From positions 1 through 54,531 of the forward strand of contig JAJDDP010000136.1 in NCBI GenBank assembly GCA_029260235.1: DNA of 54,531 bases, given 5' to 3'. This DNA is from Phycisphaerae bacterium (GTDB lineage: Bacteria; Planctomycetota; Phycisphaerae; UBA1845). Position 1 is the first letter of the stretch. The number at the start of each line of letters is the position of its first letter. A program made the position numbers and the translations under genes. This document shows, piece by piece, positions 35,201 through 44,805 of the stretch. The notes below the pieces were generated by a model. It was given only the letters and a program-made list of their open reading frames with translations, did not search any database and was not told the DNA's origin.

Positions 35201-36214
35201 ATGCCCTCCACCAGCTCATCGGCGCCCCTCGGCATCGTTACCCTACCTCAACACATCCTCGAAGCGCAGCGCAAGCATCCGACTGCGACCGGTGAATTCA
35301 CTTGGGTTCTGTCGGGAATCACGCTGGCGTGCAAAATCATCGAGTCGCAGGTCCGCCGAGCCGGCTTGGTCGATATTCTCGGATCAGCCAATCAAGTGAA
35401 TGTCCAAGGCGAAGAGGTCCAGAAGTTGGATCTATTGGCCAACGAAGCGATCCGCCAATCGCTGGGGTATCGCGGCAATGTGGGCATCGTCGCTTCCGAA
35501 GAAGATGATGAGCCAACGGTCCTGCAGAAAACCAGACCCGGAACGAAGTACATCGTGCTGTTCGATCCACTCGACGGCTCGAGCAACATCGACGTGAACG
35601 TGTCCATCGGCACGATCTTTTCCATTCTAGAGCAGCGCGAAGACGTGCCTGAAACCGACGGTCCACTTCCCCAAATCCTTCAACCAGGCATCAATCAAGT
35701 GGCTGCGGGATACGTCGTGTATGGGTCGAGCACCGTGTTGACCTATACGACCGGTTTTGGCGTGCATCTGTTCACCCTCAATCCAGAGGTGGGCGCCTTT
35801 GTACTCAGCCGCGAGAACATCCGCCTGCCCGAGTCGGGCAACATCTACAGCACCAATGAAGCCTACAAGCACGACTACCCCGAGTCGTACCAAGCCTATC
35901 TGGATTGGGTCAAGACCAAAGAGGCGGGCAAACGAAGCCTGCGCTACATCGGGTCACTAGTGGCTGATTTTCATCGAACGCTACTCAAGGGAGGTGTCTT
36001 CCTCTATCCGCCTACCATCGAGCAACCCGGAGGCAAACTGCGGCTGATGTACGAAGCCAACCCCCTGGCGTTCATCGCCGAGCAAGCAGGCGGAATGGCC
36101 TCTGACGGCAACCAGCGGATGATGGAGAAACAGCCGACAGCCCTCCACGAGCGCACGCCCCTGATCATCGGCAGCAAGAATGAGGTCGAGAAGGTACTCA
36201 GTTTCGTGCAGTAA
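35201..36214 (+). CDS. fbp: Class 1 fructose-1,6-bisphosphatase
   Basis: 337 residues, the family's normal length, start ATG 35201 with AGGAG eight bases upstream. FDPLDGSSNIDVNVSIGT is the metal-binding signature; LDLLANEAI and YRGNVGIVASEEDDE supply earlier acidic ligands; KGGVFLYPPTIEQPGGKLRL and NPLAFIAEQAGG are the typical end motifs. It removes the 1-phosphate of fructose-1,6-bisphosphate, the committed step of gluconeogenesis, in the cytoplasm. It starts 87 bases after the EEP gene and is convergent with the BtpA gene. Confidence 0.97.
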   Translation: MPSTSSSAPLGIVTLPQHILEAQRKHPTATGEFTWVLSGITLACKIIESQVRRAGLVDILGSANQVNVQGEEVQKLDLLANEAIRQSLGYRGNVGIVASEEDDEPTVLQKTRPGTKYIVLFDPLDGSSNIDVNVSIGTIFSILEQREDVPETDGPLPQILQPGINQVAAGYVVYGSSTVLTYTTGFGVHLFTLNPEVGAFVLSRENIRLPESGNIYSTNEAYKHDYPESYQAYLDWVKTKEAGKRSLRYIGSLVADFHRTLLKGGVFLYPPTIEQPGGKLRLMYEANPLAFIAEQAGGMASDGNQRMMEKQPTALHERTPLIIGSKNEVEKVLSFVQ

Positions 36215-36262
36215 AGGAGCCTAGCCTGCAATTGCGAAACTAGCCTATCGGCTGGATCCAAC

Positions 36263-37051
36263 TTAACTGCGGGCGGCACGAATGAAGGCTTGAGCTAGCG
36301 CTGGATCGATGGGTTGATCGGTTCGGCCTTCGGGCTTGAGACTGCTACCTACGATTACACCGTCTGCTGCCGACAGAATCTCTGCAACCGTATCAGCGGT
36401 CGCTCCGCTACCCACCAACACCATTCTGTCAGGGACTGCCTCTTTGACTCTTCGAACCGCATCGAGATCGGCCGACCTTCCGGTCGTGCTGCCGGTGACT
36501 ACGATGCCCTGCGCGCAGCCGCGATAGGCAGTCTCCTCAGCGGCCAGGGCGATGTCCGGTTGATTGAGGGGGACGGCATGCTTGACATGGACGTCTGCAT
36601 AGATGGCGATGTTGGGGCCAAGCCGCTGACGCAAGCGGACGGTCTGATCTGCTTTTCCTTGAATGAATCCTTGATCAGTCGCGGATATGCCGGTGTGGAC
36701 ATTGATCCGAACAAAAGATGCCCCAGCCGCAACGGCGATACCCAAGGCTGACGCTGCATCATTCCGCAACGCGTTGATCCCCAGCGGCAAATCAACTTCT
36801 GATTTGATCGCCGCGGCAACGATAGCCATAGCGGCGACAGTAACCGGCTCTAGCTCATCTGCCGCAAACGGAGCATCGCCAAAATTCTCCATCATCAGCC
36901 CATCGAAACCCGCTAGGCACAGTACATTGGCGTCGGCGAGGGCGTGCTTGACGATGGCCGACAGCGCATCTGTGTGATGGACGCTGCCAGGCAACGGCGG
37001 CAAGTGAATCATGCCGATCAGGAACGGTGGGGGCGGTCGGAACATGCTCAA
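36263..37051 (-). CDS. BtpA/SgcQ family protein
   Basis: 262 residues. N-terminal FLIGMIHLPPLPG is the family signature; MENFGDAPF, GINALRNDA, FVRINVHTG and VLVGSGAT, then ADGVIVGSSLK follow a TIM-barrel order with a phosphate-binding end. BtpA was linked to photosystem I stability in cyanobacteria and SgcQ to a sugar gene cluster; neither fits a clear role here, so it is an enzyme of unknown reaction. It starts TTG/ATG eight bases after the GroES-like stop, so it is co-transcribed with it. Convergent with fbp. Confidence 0.9.
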   Translation of the reverse strand: MSMFRPPPPFLIGMIHLPPLPGSVHHTDALSAIVKHALADANVLCLAGFDGLMMENFGDAPFAADELEPVTVAAMAIVAAAIKSEVDLPLGINALRNDAASALGIAVAAGASFVRINVHTGISATDQGFIQGKADQTVRLRQRLGPNIAIYADVHVKHAVPLNQPDIALAAEETAYRGCAQGIVVTGSTTGRSADLDAVRRVKEAVPDRMVLVGSGATADTVAEILSAADGVIVGSSLKPEGRTDQPIDPALAQAFIRAARS

Positions 37052-37059
37052 GAACCCAC

Positions 37060-37386
37060 CTAACTTGCGGCCCGGCGAAATACTGCCACCACATCCTCGA
37101 TCGGGACCACAAACAACTGATTATCCGCCTCGAAATCTACGGGGATCGCATTGCGCGGATTAAAGAGAACCCGATCATACTGATGGATCGGAAAATCTTC
37201 GTCAGCGTCTATTTGCGCCGACACCGTGACCACCCGACCCGTGATGGTAGGGATTTCGACTGAGTCGGGCAGCTCGATGCCACCCTTCGTACGTTTCTTG
37301 TCCTCATCTTTGCGGATCAAGACCCGCTTGCCCAACGGTTCAACCGTTTCGAGGACTGTTTTCTTTGCATTTGCCCGATTCGCCAT
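37060..37386 (-). CDS. GroES-like co-chaperonin, 108 aa
   Basis: Sequence order matches Cpn10: EPLGKRVLIRKDEDKKRTKGGIELPDS (positions ~17-43, with the mobile-loop region), then VVTVSAQI, then YDRVLFNPRNAIPVDFEA with end IEDVVAVF. The mobile loop is K-R-T-K-G-G-I-E-L-P. It is ~10 residues longer at the N-terminus than E. coli GroES and divergent, so it may be a second copy rather than the partner of a main GroEL. No groEL lies in the window. It precedes the BtpA gene by eight bases and follows lptB by 119 bases. Confidence 0.85.
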   Translation of the reverse strand: MANRANAKKTVLETVEPLGKRVLIRKDEDKKRTKGGIELPDSVEIPTITGRVVTVSAQIDADEDFPIHQYDRVLFNPRNAIPVDFEADNQLFVVPIEDVVAVFRRAAS

Positions 37387-37505
37387 GACCAGCCTTTTTC
37401 GATGTCAAGAATCCCAGTGACTGCCGCTTGATTCTAGGCGCTCCATCGATCCAATGATACCCCGCCAGTACCGCACCCCGCGACGAATCGATGCTCCTTG
37501 GGAGG

Positions 37506-38255
37506 TTAGTCAAATTCATCGCCGCGGAACGTGCTACCCAGATAAGTACGGCGAACTAGAGCATCACGAACCAACGTTGCCGGCGTACCCGACCGAAGCT
37601 CCTTGCCCTGATCCATGATGTAGCTGCGGTCGGTGACCGCTAAAGTCTCGCGCACGTTATGGTCTGTCAGAAGAATGGCAATCCCCCGATCGCGCTTCAG
37701 GCGGAGAATCTCGCGCTGGAGGTCTTCCACCGAGATCGGATCAACGCCGCTAAACGGTTCATCGAGCATGATAAGCTTAGGGTTGGTCACCAATGCCCTG
37801 GCAATCTCTAGCTTTCGCCGTTCGCCGCCCGACAGGGTACGCGCCTGCTGATTTGCCTGAATGGTTAGGCCGAACTGTTCGATCAGATGGTCAGCCGTTT
37901 CTTTGCGCTCTGCCTGAGACATCTCGGGCATAGTTTCCAAGATGGCCAGCAAGTTTTGTTGGACGGTAAGCCGTTGAAAAACACTCGGCTCCTGAGAGAG
38001 GTAGCCCATTCCTCGCTGAGCCCGCTTGTACATGGGCAGCGAGGTGACATCCTCGGAGTCGAAGATGACAGTCCCCTCCTCAGGCTCGATCATGCCCACC
38101 GTCATGCGAAAGCTGGTGGTCTTCCCGGCCCCGTTTCGGCCTAAAAGCCCAACAATTTCGCCCCGACATACGCGAAAACTCAGCTGATCGACCACGGCTC
38201 TGCCGTCATAGCGTTTGACCAGATTCCTGGTTTCCAGCAGCACTTGTTCCGGCAT
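37506..38255 (-). CDS. lptB: LPS export ABC transporter ATP-binding protein LptB
   Basis: 249 residues. Walker A GRNGAGKTT at 39-47, Q-loop GYLSQEPSVFQRLTV, ABC signature LSGGERRKLEIARAL, Walker B LIMLDEPFSGVDP and the H-loop LLTDHNV. The Q-loop S-Q-E-P-S-V-F-x-x-L-T-V is characteristic of LptB. It drives LPS transport to the outer membrane from the cytoplasmic side with LptF/LptG, which are not in this window. That supports a Gram-negative-type envelope. Preceded by a 408-base noncoding stretch. Confidence 0.95.
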   Translation of the reverse strand: MPEQVLLETRNLVKRYDGRAVVDQLSFRVCRGEIVGLLGRNGAGKTTSFRMTVGMIEPEEGTVIFDSEDVTSLPMYKRAQRGMGYLSQEPSVFQRLTVQQNLLAILETMPEMSQAERKETADHLIEQFGLTIQANQQARTLSGGERRKLEIARALVTNPKLIMLDEPFSGVDPISVEDLQREILRLKRDRGIAILLTDHNVRETLAVTDRSYIMDQGKELRSGTPATLVRDALVRRTYLGSTFRGDEFD

Positions 38256-38663
38256 CAGAATGAATCATCCAAAAAAGCCAAATGACCGTGGATGGGCTGT
38301 TGAAAACTCAGCCGATTCGCCACGGGGCGGCATATCCGTGAGCATGATAATCACTAGCCCCAGACTCGTGCAAGATTGCTGCGCGGTTCTTGGAACAACA
38401 GGATTACCACATAAACCACTGTCAAATCAATAGTTCCATTCGTCACCCCGAGGAGGAGGACTCAATTGCCCTGAATGTCCACCGCATCTACAGCAAACAC
38501 CCCATCTAAAGGACAAACCATACCTCCACCGGGGCCTGGAGGTACCGATTGTGGATAACCTCTTTGTCGATAGCGGGTTGGAGCCTTGGACGACAGGCGT
38601 CTGTCTGATTCGGGCATAGATCGAAACTGCTCCGCGAACTGGCCACCGCGTCCCGGAGAGGCC
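38256..38663. other. Noncoding stretch of 408 bases between lepB and lptB
   Basis: Both flanking genes are minus. No minus frame in the interval has a plausible protein, and I see no T-run terminator, repeat or RNA fold. GAGGAGGAGG at about 38451 on the plus strand is only a purine run. It may hold the lptB promoter. Confidence 0.4.
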
Positions 38664-40373
38664 CTAGCGAATCCACCGCATTTTGCCAAAGTCTGGGACG
38701 ATCTTGTTGCCTTCCAAGAAAGGCACCGCATTCGTTCTCTGCCAGCTGGGCCAATAGACAAAAAATGCCCGACCGATCAAGAGATCATGCGGGACCGTGC
38801 CCAACTGAATGTCTTCGCCCCGATCATCAACGTGATGACCCAACTCCGTCCATAAACGCGAGTCTTTGCTCGCTGAGCTATTGTCACCGAGCATGAAGTA
38901 CTCTTCGTCGCGCAGCCAAATTGGCTTTCCCTCGGTCCCCCAGCCCGAACCCACAGCTAGTCGTAGACCTCGGCCATTTCCCAAGGATGTATAGTGAGTA
39001 TCCCGCCAAAGAGAGACATGCCACATCTCAAACCCCAATGCGTCACCCACGAGCACCGGAGATCCAGCAGATCGATTGTTCCGATGGCGCAATTCTACCA
39101 GATCAGAAACGAACATCGAATCGTCCGTCTCGAGCACTAGCGCATCGTTCACCTCGAGGGTCACACGGTAGTCAACTTTTTCAAAGCTCATCGCTACTGG
39201 TTGATCGAATTGGAAGGCGCTCACCCGATTCTCACAAAGAGGTTGGGCATCCGCCGCTGGAGGCCCGCCCTTCGTGCGGAACAGTGCAACATGGCCGTCC
39301 ATCCGAATGACCGCCCAGAAGTGATCCTCGAATTGGGGAAGGCCAACCTTTAGCGCCCCTCCGCCTTCCCTGGGAACAAGAACGAACTCGAGCCGCAAAT
39401 CCGAGACCGGGTATCGTTGAGTTCTATTGTTAAGATGCTCAGCCACCAGGTTCAAGTTGTAGGGGCAGAGGTCATCGACCATACTGCCGGCGAAATTCAA
39501 CACACTGGAGGTTTCATCAACACCGCGGCAAACGAGCTTTCTGTTCGACGTATCCCAGGCAGATTGTTCAGCAGGATGTGGTTGCCATCGTGGCTGACCG
39601 GGATCGCGCTGCCTCGGCGGGTAGTCGTGGTGGTACACAATCTTCCACAGGGCCTCTTGAGCGGCGTCGCTCTTGCGGCTGATCCGGAGTTTCGAGTCCA
39701 ATTCCTCTCGGGCTGCTTCTTCGTTGGTTCTAATCTTGGCCAAGAGATTTGCAGATGGCAGCCCTCGCACGTCGGGCCTAAGCAGATACTTGCTTTCTCG
39801 TTGGGAATCTAGCCAAGTCAGGGTCGATTCAGATAATTCAGAGACCGGAGCAACATATACATCCCCGTTGATGATCTCCAGCACTTCGTTGGGCATGCCG
39901 ACGAGGCGCTTGATGAAGTTTTGGGACTTGGGACCTGGATCTTTGAATACAGTCACGTCCCATCGTTGGGGCATGACGTCTCCAAGGTCTAGATCCAAAG
40001 GCCACTTGAAGACGAGGATGCGATCACCCGATTCAGCCATCCCTCGACTACGCGAATAGTCGTTGAGGCGCAAATTCTTCGTGGGGTGGTCGCAGTTGGG
40101 GCAGATGGCAGTACGGGGCGCCTGCTTTACGAGTCGGCCTCGATCAACAGTCTCGACCTGCCCCGAGACACCGTAGGCGAACTCCCAGCCGCAATCTTCG
40201 CAAGTCAGCGTGTCGTGTTTGCCAAAGAGCGTTGTGGCCATCGAGCCTGTAGGGATCACGAAGGCCTCGATGATGAACGCCCGGAAGACAAAGGCCATGA
40301 TCAGCGCAACTACGATTGAATCAAGGGTCTCTTTGATACCTTCGCGATGCGGGATAGTTTCGGTCTGGGCCAC
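38664..40373 (-). CDS. lepB: Oversized signal peptidase I with zinc-ribbon insertion
   Basis: 569 residues against ~320 for E. coli LepB. N-terminal membrane helix, then nucleophile S44 in FVIPTGSMATTL. C58-x2-C61 (TCEDCGW) and C91-x2-C94 (ICPNCDH) form a zinc-ribbon inserted directly after the serine. General-base lysine K155 is in QNFIKRLVGMPNE. A beta-rich insert of about 300 residues (about 175-480) precedes the conserved end EEYFMLGDNSSASKDSR and the last helix-like part with VPHDLLIGRAFFVYWPSW. It removes signal peptides of exported proteins at the outer face of the cytoplasmic membrane. The insertions are typical in planctomycete homologues as far as I recall. Confidence 0.92.
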   Translation of the reverse strand: MAQTETIPHREGIKETLDSIVVALIMAFVFRAFIIEAFVIPTGSMATTLFGKHDTLTCEDCGWEFAYGVSGQVETVDRGRLVKQAPRTAICPNCDHPTKNLRLNDYSRSRGMAESGDRILVFKWPLDLDLGDVMPQRWDVTVFKDPGPKSQNFIKRLVGMPNEVLEIINGDVYVAPVSELSESTLTWLDSQRESKYLLRPDVRGLPSANLLAKIRTNEEAAREELDSKLRISRKSDAAQEALWKIVYHHDYPPRQRDPGQPRWQPHPAEQSAWDTSNRKLVCRGVDETSSVLNFAGSMVDDLCPYNLNLVAEHLNNRTQRYPVSDLRLEFVLVPREGGGALKVGLPQFEDHFWAVIRMDGHVALFRTKGGPPAADAQPLCENRVSAFQFDQPVAMSFEKVDYRVTLEVNDALVLETDDSMFVSDLVELRHRNNRSAGSPVLVGDALGFEMWHVSLWRDTHYTSLGNGRGLRLAVGSGWGTEGKPIWLRDEEYFMLGDNSSASKDSRLWTELGHHVDDRGEDIQLGTVPHDLLIGRAFFVYWPSWQRTNAVPFLEGNKIVPDFGKMRWIR

Positions 40374-40496
40374 GTAGTCGACACTTCCAAACTTGGGTAA
40401 GCCTCTTCTGAGGCGTGCTGTACCATGGGCGACACCCTAGGACCGTCACGCGCGGTCAAACCCCAGTCTGTGATTGTTTTCAACTCCGCCGTCCTG

Positions 40497-43400
40497 TCAA
40501 GACGGATCGAGATGAGTGCGGGTCTGGGTGGTCGGCTCCACCGGCAAGCCTACCACGAAACGCGCTCCGTCCGGCGTGTTGTCAGCGGTGATAGATCCCG
40601 CGTGCTCCTGGATAATGCCGTAGGCTAGGCTCAGCCCCAAACCCGTCCCGGCGCCAGTTTTCTTCGTCGTATAGAACGGATCAAATACACGGCTAGGATC
40701 ATGGATGGCCGAGCCGCTGTTGGAGATTTCAATGCAGATTCTGTCGTCCCGGGGAAATGACCTGATCCATATCCGCCGACCGTCCTTGCTTCCTTCGGAT
40801 AAGGCATCGAGTGCATTATCAATGATATTGGTGAACACTTGTTCGAGGCGGTCGGCATCGGCTTCGACGGTTCCTGACGATTCCAGCTTTAGATCGACAT
40901 CGACATGATCCATGCGTTTGTCGTGGCGAAAATTCCTAAGACAGGCCGTGACTACTTCAATGATATTCACAAGCTCAAAGACCAATTTCCGCTCCCGCGC
41001 AAAGTCGAGCATGTCTTGCACGATCTTGCTACAACGGCGGCCTTGCTGCTGAACTTCCTTGGCCAAACCTTTGTCTTCATCACTCATGGCCTGCCCTTTG
41101 GTCAACAACTCCGACAGCCCGCAAATAGTGGTGAGGGGATTGTTGAGTTCGTGGGCTACCCCTGCTACGGTCTTGCCCAAAGCAGCGAGCCGTTCGGCAC
41201 GGCGAGCGGCCTCCTCTGCCCGCACCTTTTCCGTGATGTCGGCAGCCGTTCCTGTCGCCCCGACGATCTCCCCATCCTTATCCCGCTTGGCCATTCCGTT
41301 TACGCTTACCAGGATGCGAGTCCCATCCTTGCGGACGAGTTGGGATCGATAATGATAAAGAGGATTGCCGGCGATGATGCTCCGAAAAGCACGCCAATCA
41401 TCAGCGGCAACCTCCTCAGGTGCGATTTCCGAGAAACGGCGACCCAAGAGTTCTTCCGGTTCGTATCCCAAGATCCGATGTGAGGCAGGATTGACGTACG
41501 ACCACCGGCCGTCCAGATCGAATGACCATATCAGATCGTTGGAGGTTTCCACCAATTCCCGATACCGCTTCTCGCTGGCCCGAAGGCTTTGTGAGGCTCG
41601 TTGACGCTCGATGGCTGAGCAAACATTTTCGGAAACGATGGTCAGCAGCTCAAGATCATAATGCGAGTAGACCGAGCTGGATTGGTAGCTCTGCACGACC
41701 AAGACACCGAAGGTCACTTGCTTCGTCTTGAGCGGCACACCCAACCAGATGAAAGAGGGGCGGCCGACCATGGCCACCTCTCCACGCTTCACCAGCGCGT
41801 TATGCGTTACCTCATCGGCCAGCAACGGCACGCCGGTACGTCGCACATAATCCGTCAGGCTCTGCGTAAGCTGTTCGTGACTGAATTGCTCTGTTGCCTC
41901 GAACGCATCAACACAATAGGGAAAGTAATAAGTCCCCTTGTCATGATCGTACAAAGCCACGAAGAAATTCGTGGCATCGATGAGTCGACCAAGTTCCCGA
42001 TGAACTGTTCCAAGGAGCTCTTCCAAGGTCGGTGAGACGTTGGCTGCCTGGGAAATCTGAACCAACGCCGATTGGGTTCGCTGCGCTTGTTTATTCTTGG
42101 TGATATCGGTAATTGTGCCAACATAGGCACTAAGCTCTTGATCTACATTGTGCTCAGGAATAGCGGTGCCTAACACCCAGCGAATACCCTCCGCACCACA
42201 AATGCGGAATTCTGATTCAAATCTCTTCTCGTGGGCCACCACATCCGTCCAAAGGTACTGCAAACGGCCGCGGTCTTCGGAATGAACCGCTTCTAGCCAT
42301 TCTCTCCCCATGATCTGTTCGGTCGAGAGTCCCGTGATTTCGCACCACTGATCGTTCACGTACACGCATCGTCCAGCCGCATCCGCGCGGAAAATCCCGA
42401 CCGGACAGACCCCAGCCAAGCTTGCAAAACGCTCCTCACTCTGCTGCAGGGCTTGTTCAGCCCGATGCCGCTGCGACGCTCCAATGGCCAAGCCTACGAA
42501 ATCTGCCATCGATGAAGCGAAGAGTTCTTCTTCTTGGGTCCAGTTTTTCTGCGGACCAACCTGTTCACAGCAGACTACGCCAATAGCTCGCCCCCCTACC
42601 CAAATGGGAGCATCCAACATTGACGCAATCTGCAGTGGCTTGAGATAGCTCGAAGTGAACTCGCGCGTGAGAGAATCACGCTGAGCATCGTTGGCTACGA
42701 TGACCTTATTCTCCTCAAGAGCGGCGAAATATGCTGGGTAGTCTGCGGCGCGCAAAATCCTGCCTTCCCTGTGGCTGGACGAGGCTCGCTCAAACAAGTC
42801 CTGGCAACGAATCTGCGTGCGGTCCTCATTGAACAGCCACACACCAACCCTTCCTACGTCTGCTACCTGTGCGACAGTTTCAGTGATCTCCTCCAATGCC
42901 AACTTGAGCTGACCGCTCTTGATCTTCGCGCTCTGTGAGAGGTGTATCATGGCTTGACTGTAACGTCGCATGAAAGCTTCGGAGCTGGTCAGCCGCTGAC
43001 TAGATGCTGTTGGATTACTAGTGTCAACACAGATCCAGGACAGTCCATGCCCTCCATCAAGAGCGATATTCTCTGTGGAAACGAATACGCGCCTGGTTTC
43101 GTCATTCTTGTGGCGAAGCAGCGCTTCGACGTCGCGAATGCGGCCCCCGCTCGTGAACAAGCTCATGAGTTGATCTTGGCCTGCCGAATCCGTCCATATG
43201 CCTAACTCGTGGGTTGTTCTTCCCCGAGACTCGTTTCGCGTGTAACCCGACAGTGCGATGAAGCGTTCGTTGACATCGAGGATGATTCCATCGATACCGG
43301 TCAGCGCCATCGCAACGGGGCAAGCTTGGAAGAAGCTTTTGAAATCGACTTCCTCGCCGAAGTTGCTTGCACCTATGAACTGTTTCGAGGATTCAGCCAC

Positions 43401-43535
43401 GCAAAAGCCCCAAGAAGAATGCTGGCCGGCGGTGGAAGTGACATGACTCCGCGCCCAATTGCCGACCCTTCCGAATTTGCCAGCGAATGAAATCCAGTGG
43501 ATGCTCAGGCCTAACAATAAACGCCGGACACACAC
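40497..43535 (-). CDS. PAS/GAF sensor histidine kinase, 1012 aa
   Basis: No membrane helix is evident, so probably soluble. Domain order: PAS (~62-175), GAF (~205-355, IWVGGRAIGVVCCEQVG), PAS (~365-482), GAF (~500-648), PAS (~655-775), HisKA with H795 in VAGVAHELNNPLT, and HATPase (~880-1000) with N in FTNIIDNALDAL, G1 in FYTTKKTGAGTGLGLSLAYG. It autophosphorylates H795 and passes phosphate to a response regulator; none is fused. The first ~45 residues are not PAS-like and the real start may be the GTG at 43400. A strong terminator separates it from the OmpA gene upstream. Confidence 0.92.
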   Translation of the reverse strand: MCVRRLLLGLSIHWISFAGKFGRVGNWARSHVTSTAGQHSSWGFCVAESSKQFIGASNFGEEVDFKSFFQACPVAMALTGIDGIILDVNERFIALSGYTRNESRGRTTHELGIWTDSAGQDQLMSLFTSGGRIRDVEALLRHKNDETRRVFVSTENIALDGGHGLSWICVDTSNPTASSQRLTSSEAFMRRYSQAMIHLSQSAKIKSGQLKLALEEITETVAQVADVGRVGVWLFNEDRTQIRCQDLFERASSSHREGRILRAADYPAYFAALEENKVIVANDAQRDSLTREFTSSYLKPLQIASMLDAPIWVGGRAIGVVCCEQVGPQKNWTQEEELFASSMADFVGLAIGASQRHRAEQALQQSEERFASLAGVCPVGIFRADAAGRCVYVNDQWCEITGLSTEQIMGREWLEAVHSEDRGRLQYLWTDVVAHEKRFESEFRICGAEGIRWVLGTAIPEHNVDQELSAYVGTITDITKNKQAQRTQSALVQISQAANVSPTLEELLGTVHRELGRLIDATNFFVALYDHDKGTYYFPYCVDAFEATEQFSHEQLTQSLTDYVRRTGVPLLADEVTHNALVKRGEVAMVGRPSFIWLGVPLKTKQVTFGVLVVQSYQSSSVYSHYDLELLTIVSENVCSAIERQRASQSLRASEKRYRELVETSNDLIWSFDLDGRWSYVNPASHRILGYEPEELLGRRFSEIAPEEVAADDWRAFRSIIAGNPLYHYRSQLVRKDGTRILVSVNGMAKRDKDGEIVGATGTAADITEKVRAEEAARRAERLAALGKTVAGVAHELNNPLTTICGLSELLTKGQAMSDEDKGLAKEVQQQGRRCSKIVQDMLDFARERKLVFELVNIIEVVTACLRNFRHDKRMDHVDVDLKLESSGTVEADADRLEQVFTNIIDNALDALSEGSKDGRRIWIRSFPRDDRICIEISNSGSAIHDPSRVFDPFYTTKKTGAGTGLGLSLAYGIIQEHAGSITADNTPDGARFVVGLPVEPTTQTRTHLDPS

Positions 43536-43625
43536 AGCAAACCAGCCTGCCGACCACTATAGCATACTACCCCAAAGATATGCCCGAAAGGCGGAACCAG
43601 ACCGGCGTCGGGCACGCGTCCCTAG

Positions 43626-43665
43626 AAGAAAACGCTGGAAACACGCGGCGGCGGTTTCCAGCGTT
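43626..43665 (-). terminator. Rho-independent terminator after the OmpA-like gene
   Basis: Perfect 12-bp stem AACGCTGGAAAC / GTTTCCAGCGTT (43631-43642 with 43654-43665), 11-base GC-rich loop. On the minus strand it is followed by TTTTCTTCT. It is 70 bases after the OmpA stop, and ends about 91 bases before the histidine kinase start. Confidence 0.85.
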
Positions 43666-43734
43666 CAAGTTTTTGGGGGATCGCTGTGGCCAACCCAGGC
43701 TGCAACGCCCGGTGTTGCCCGCTGCAGAGCAGCC

Positions 43735-44607
43735 CTACTGGCCGCTGGCGGCCAATGATTCAGACATAACGTCGAGCCGCCCATCCGCGGCACTGACAGA
43801 CGTACCCATTGAGCCCACCGGCACGATGTGAACCTCGACGCGGCGATTTTTCGCCCTGGTCTCATCCGAGTTGTTGGCAGCGATGGGATGATGTTCGCCG
43901 AAGCCCATAACTCCGATACGCGCCGGCGGCACACCGTCTGCTTGCAACACATTGGACACCGAAATCGCCCGATGTACCGACAGGTGCCAGTTGGTCGGAT
44001 GAAGTTTCTTTGTCGCCGGACGGCTGATTCGCGTGTTGTCGGTGTGGCCCACGACTATCACGTCGAAATCATTGGCCTCAGCCAATCCCATGATTTTCGC
44101 GAAACCAGCCAACGACGCCTTGGCTGACTCCATGACAACATCGCTGCCCAAAGCAAACAGGAGATCTGACTTCCACTTCACCGTGCCCGTAGAAGCGTCA
44201 TACTCGATCGAGCTGGGGTACTGTGCAGCGAACCGTTTCAGGGCTGAATCCAAGGCCTCGGGCAAGATGGTTTGAGTTATCACAGCAGGTCCGGGCATGC
44301 CTCGATCAGCCATGGCTTCGAGTGTCTTTTGAGCCGAGCCAAATGCGGTATCGAGGTGGTCATTCTCTGACTGCAGGTTGGTCACCAACTGTGCTTTGGT
44401 ATCGAGCTCGCCCTCAAGCGAGGTGACTTTTGTGCGCAGATTGTCGGTTACCGATCGCGCATCATAGAGCTCCTGCTCGATCTCCGCCTTCTCTGCCTGT
44501 AGGCGCATGTGAGACATTTCCAACTGCCGGTGCTTGTCCAACCCTACGCAACCGGTTCCAAGCATGCAGACTACAGCCAAGCCCATCAATCGACCCACAG
44601 TTTTCAT
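43735..44607 (-). CDS. OmpA-family outer-membrane lipoprotein, 290 aa
   Basis: Start ATG 44607 with AGGAGG six bases upstream; longer frames lack a signal. Lipoprotein signal M-K-T-V-G-R then hydrophobic core and C20 (MLGTGC). Residues ~25-95 form a coiled coil (LQAEKAEIEQELYDARS, LRTKVTSLEGELDTKAQL). The OmpA-like peptidoglycan-binding domain follows (~120-270): ALGSDVVMESAKASLAGF, VVGHTDNTRIS, LSVHRAISVSNVLQADGV, ARIGVMGFGEHHPIA, KNRRVEVHIV. This anchors the outer membrane to peptidoglycan. The HTH gene lies 198 bases upstream and a terminator downstream. Confidence 0.95.
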   Translation of the reverse strand: MKTVGRLMGLAVVCMLGTGCVGLDKHRQLEMSHMRLQAEKAEIEQELYDARSVTDNLRTKVTSLEGELDTKAQLVTNLQSENDHLDTAFGSAQKTLEAMADRGMPGPAVITQTILPEALDSALKRFAAQYPSSIEYDASTGTVKWKSDLLFALGSDVVMESAKASLAGFAKIMGLAEANDFDVIVVGHTDNTRISRPATKKLHPTNWHLSVHRAISVSNVLQADGVPPARIGVMGFGEHHPIAANNSDETRAKNRRVEVHIVPVGSMGTSVSAADGRLDVMSESLAASGQ

Positions 44608-44805
44608 TTCGTACCTCCTGTACTGTTCAAGACGCCACAAACCTACTCCCACGCGTTGCTGCGCGGCACGATGCTCACCTGGTCCAATGCTGAGTCGATG
44701 CAGTTCCTCTGGGTACAACTGTAAGAAAGATGAACCTGCTACAATTTCGCCCTTCCAATGCCACACCGCCGGAACCCCGGTCGATGCACATCAGCGTGCG
44801 CCCGA

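Noticed and set aside
40401-40414. GCCTC-TTCT-GAGGC hairpin as terminator of the histidine kinase
   Set aside because: Short stem, no T-run on either strand, and it is upstream of lepB rather than after the kinase stop.
19950-40441. Shared 12-base string GGCGACACCCTA at two intergenic sites
   Set aside because: Many 12-base matches are expected by chance in 54 kb; no extended similarity around them.
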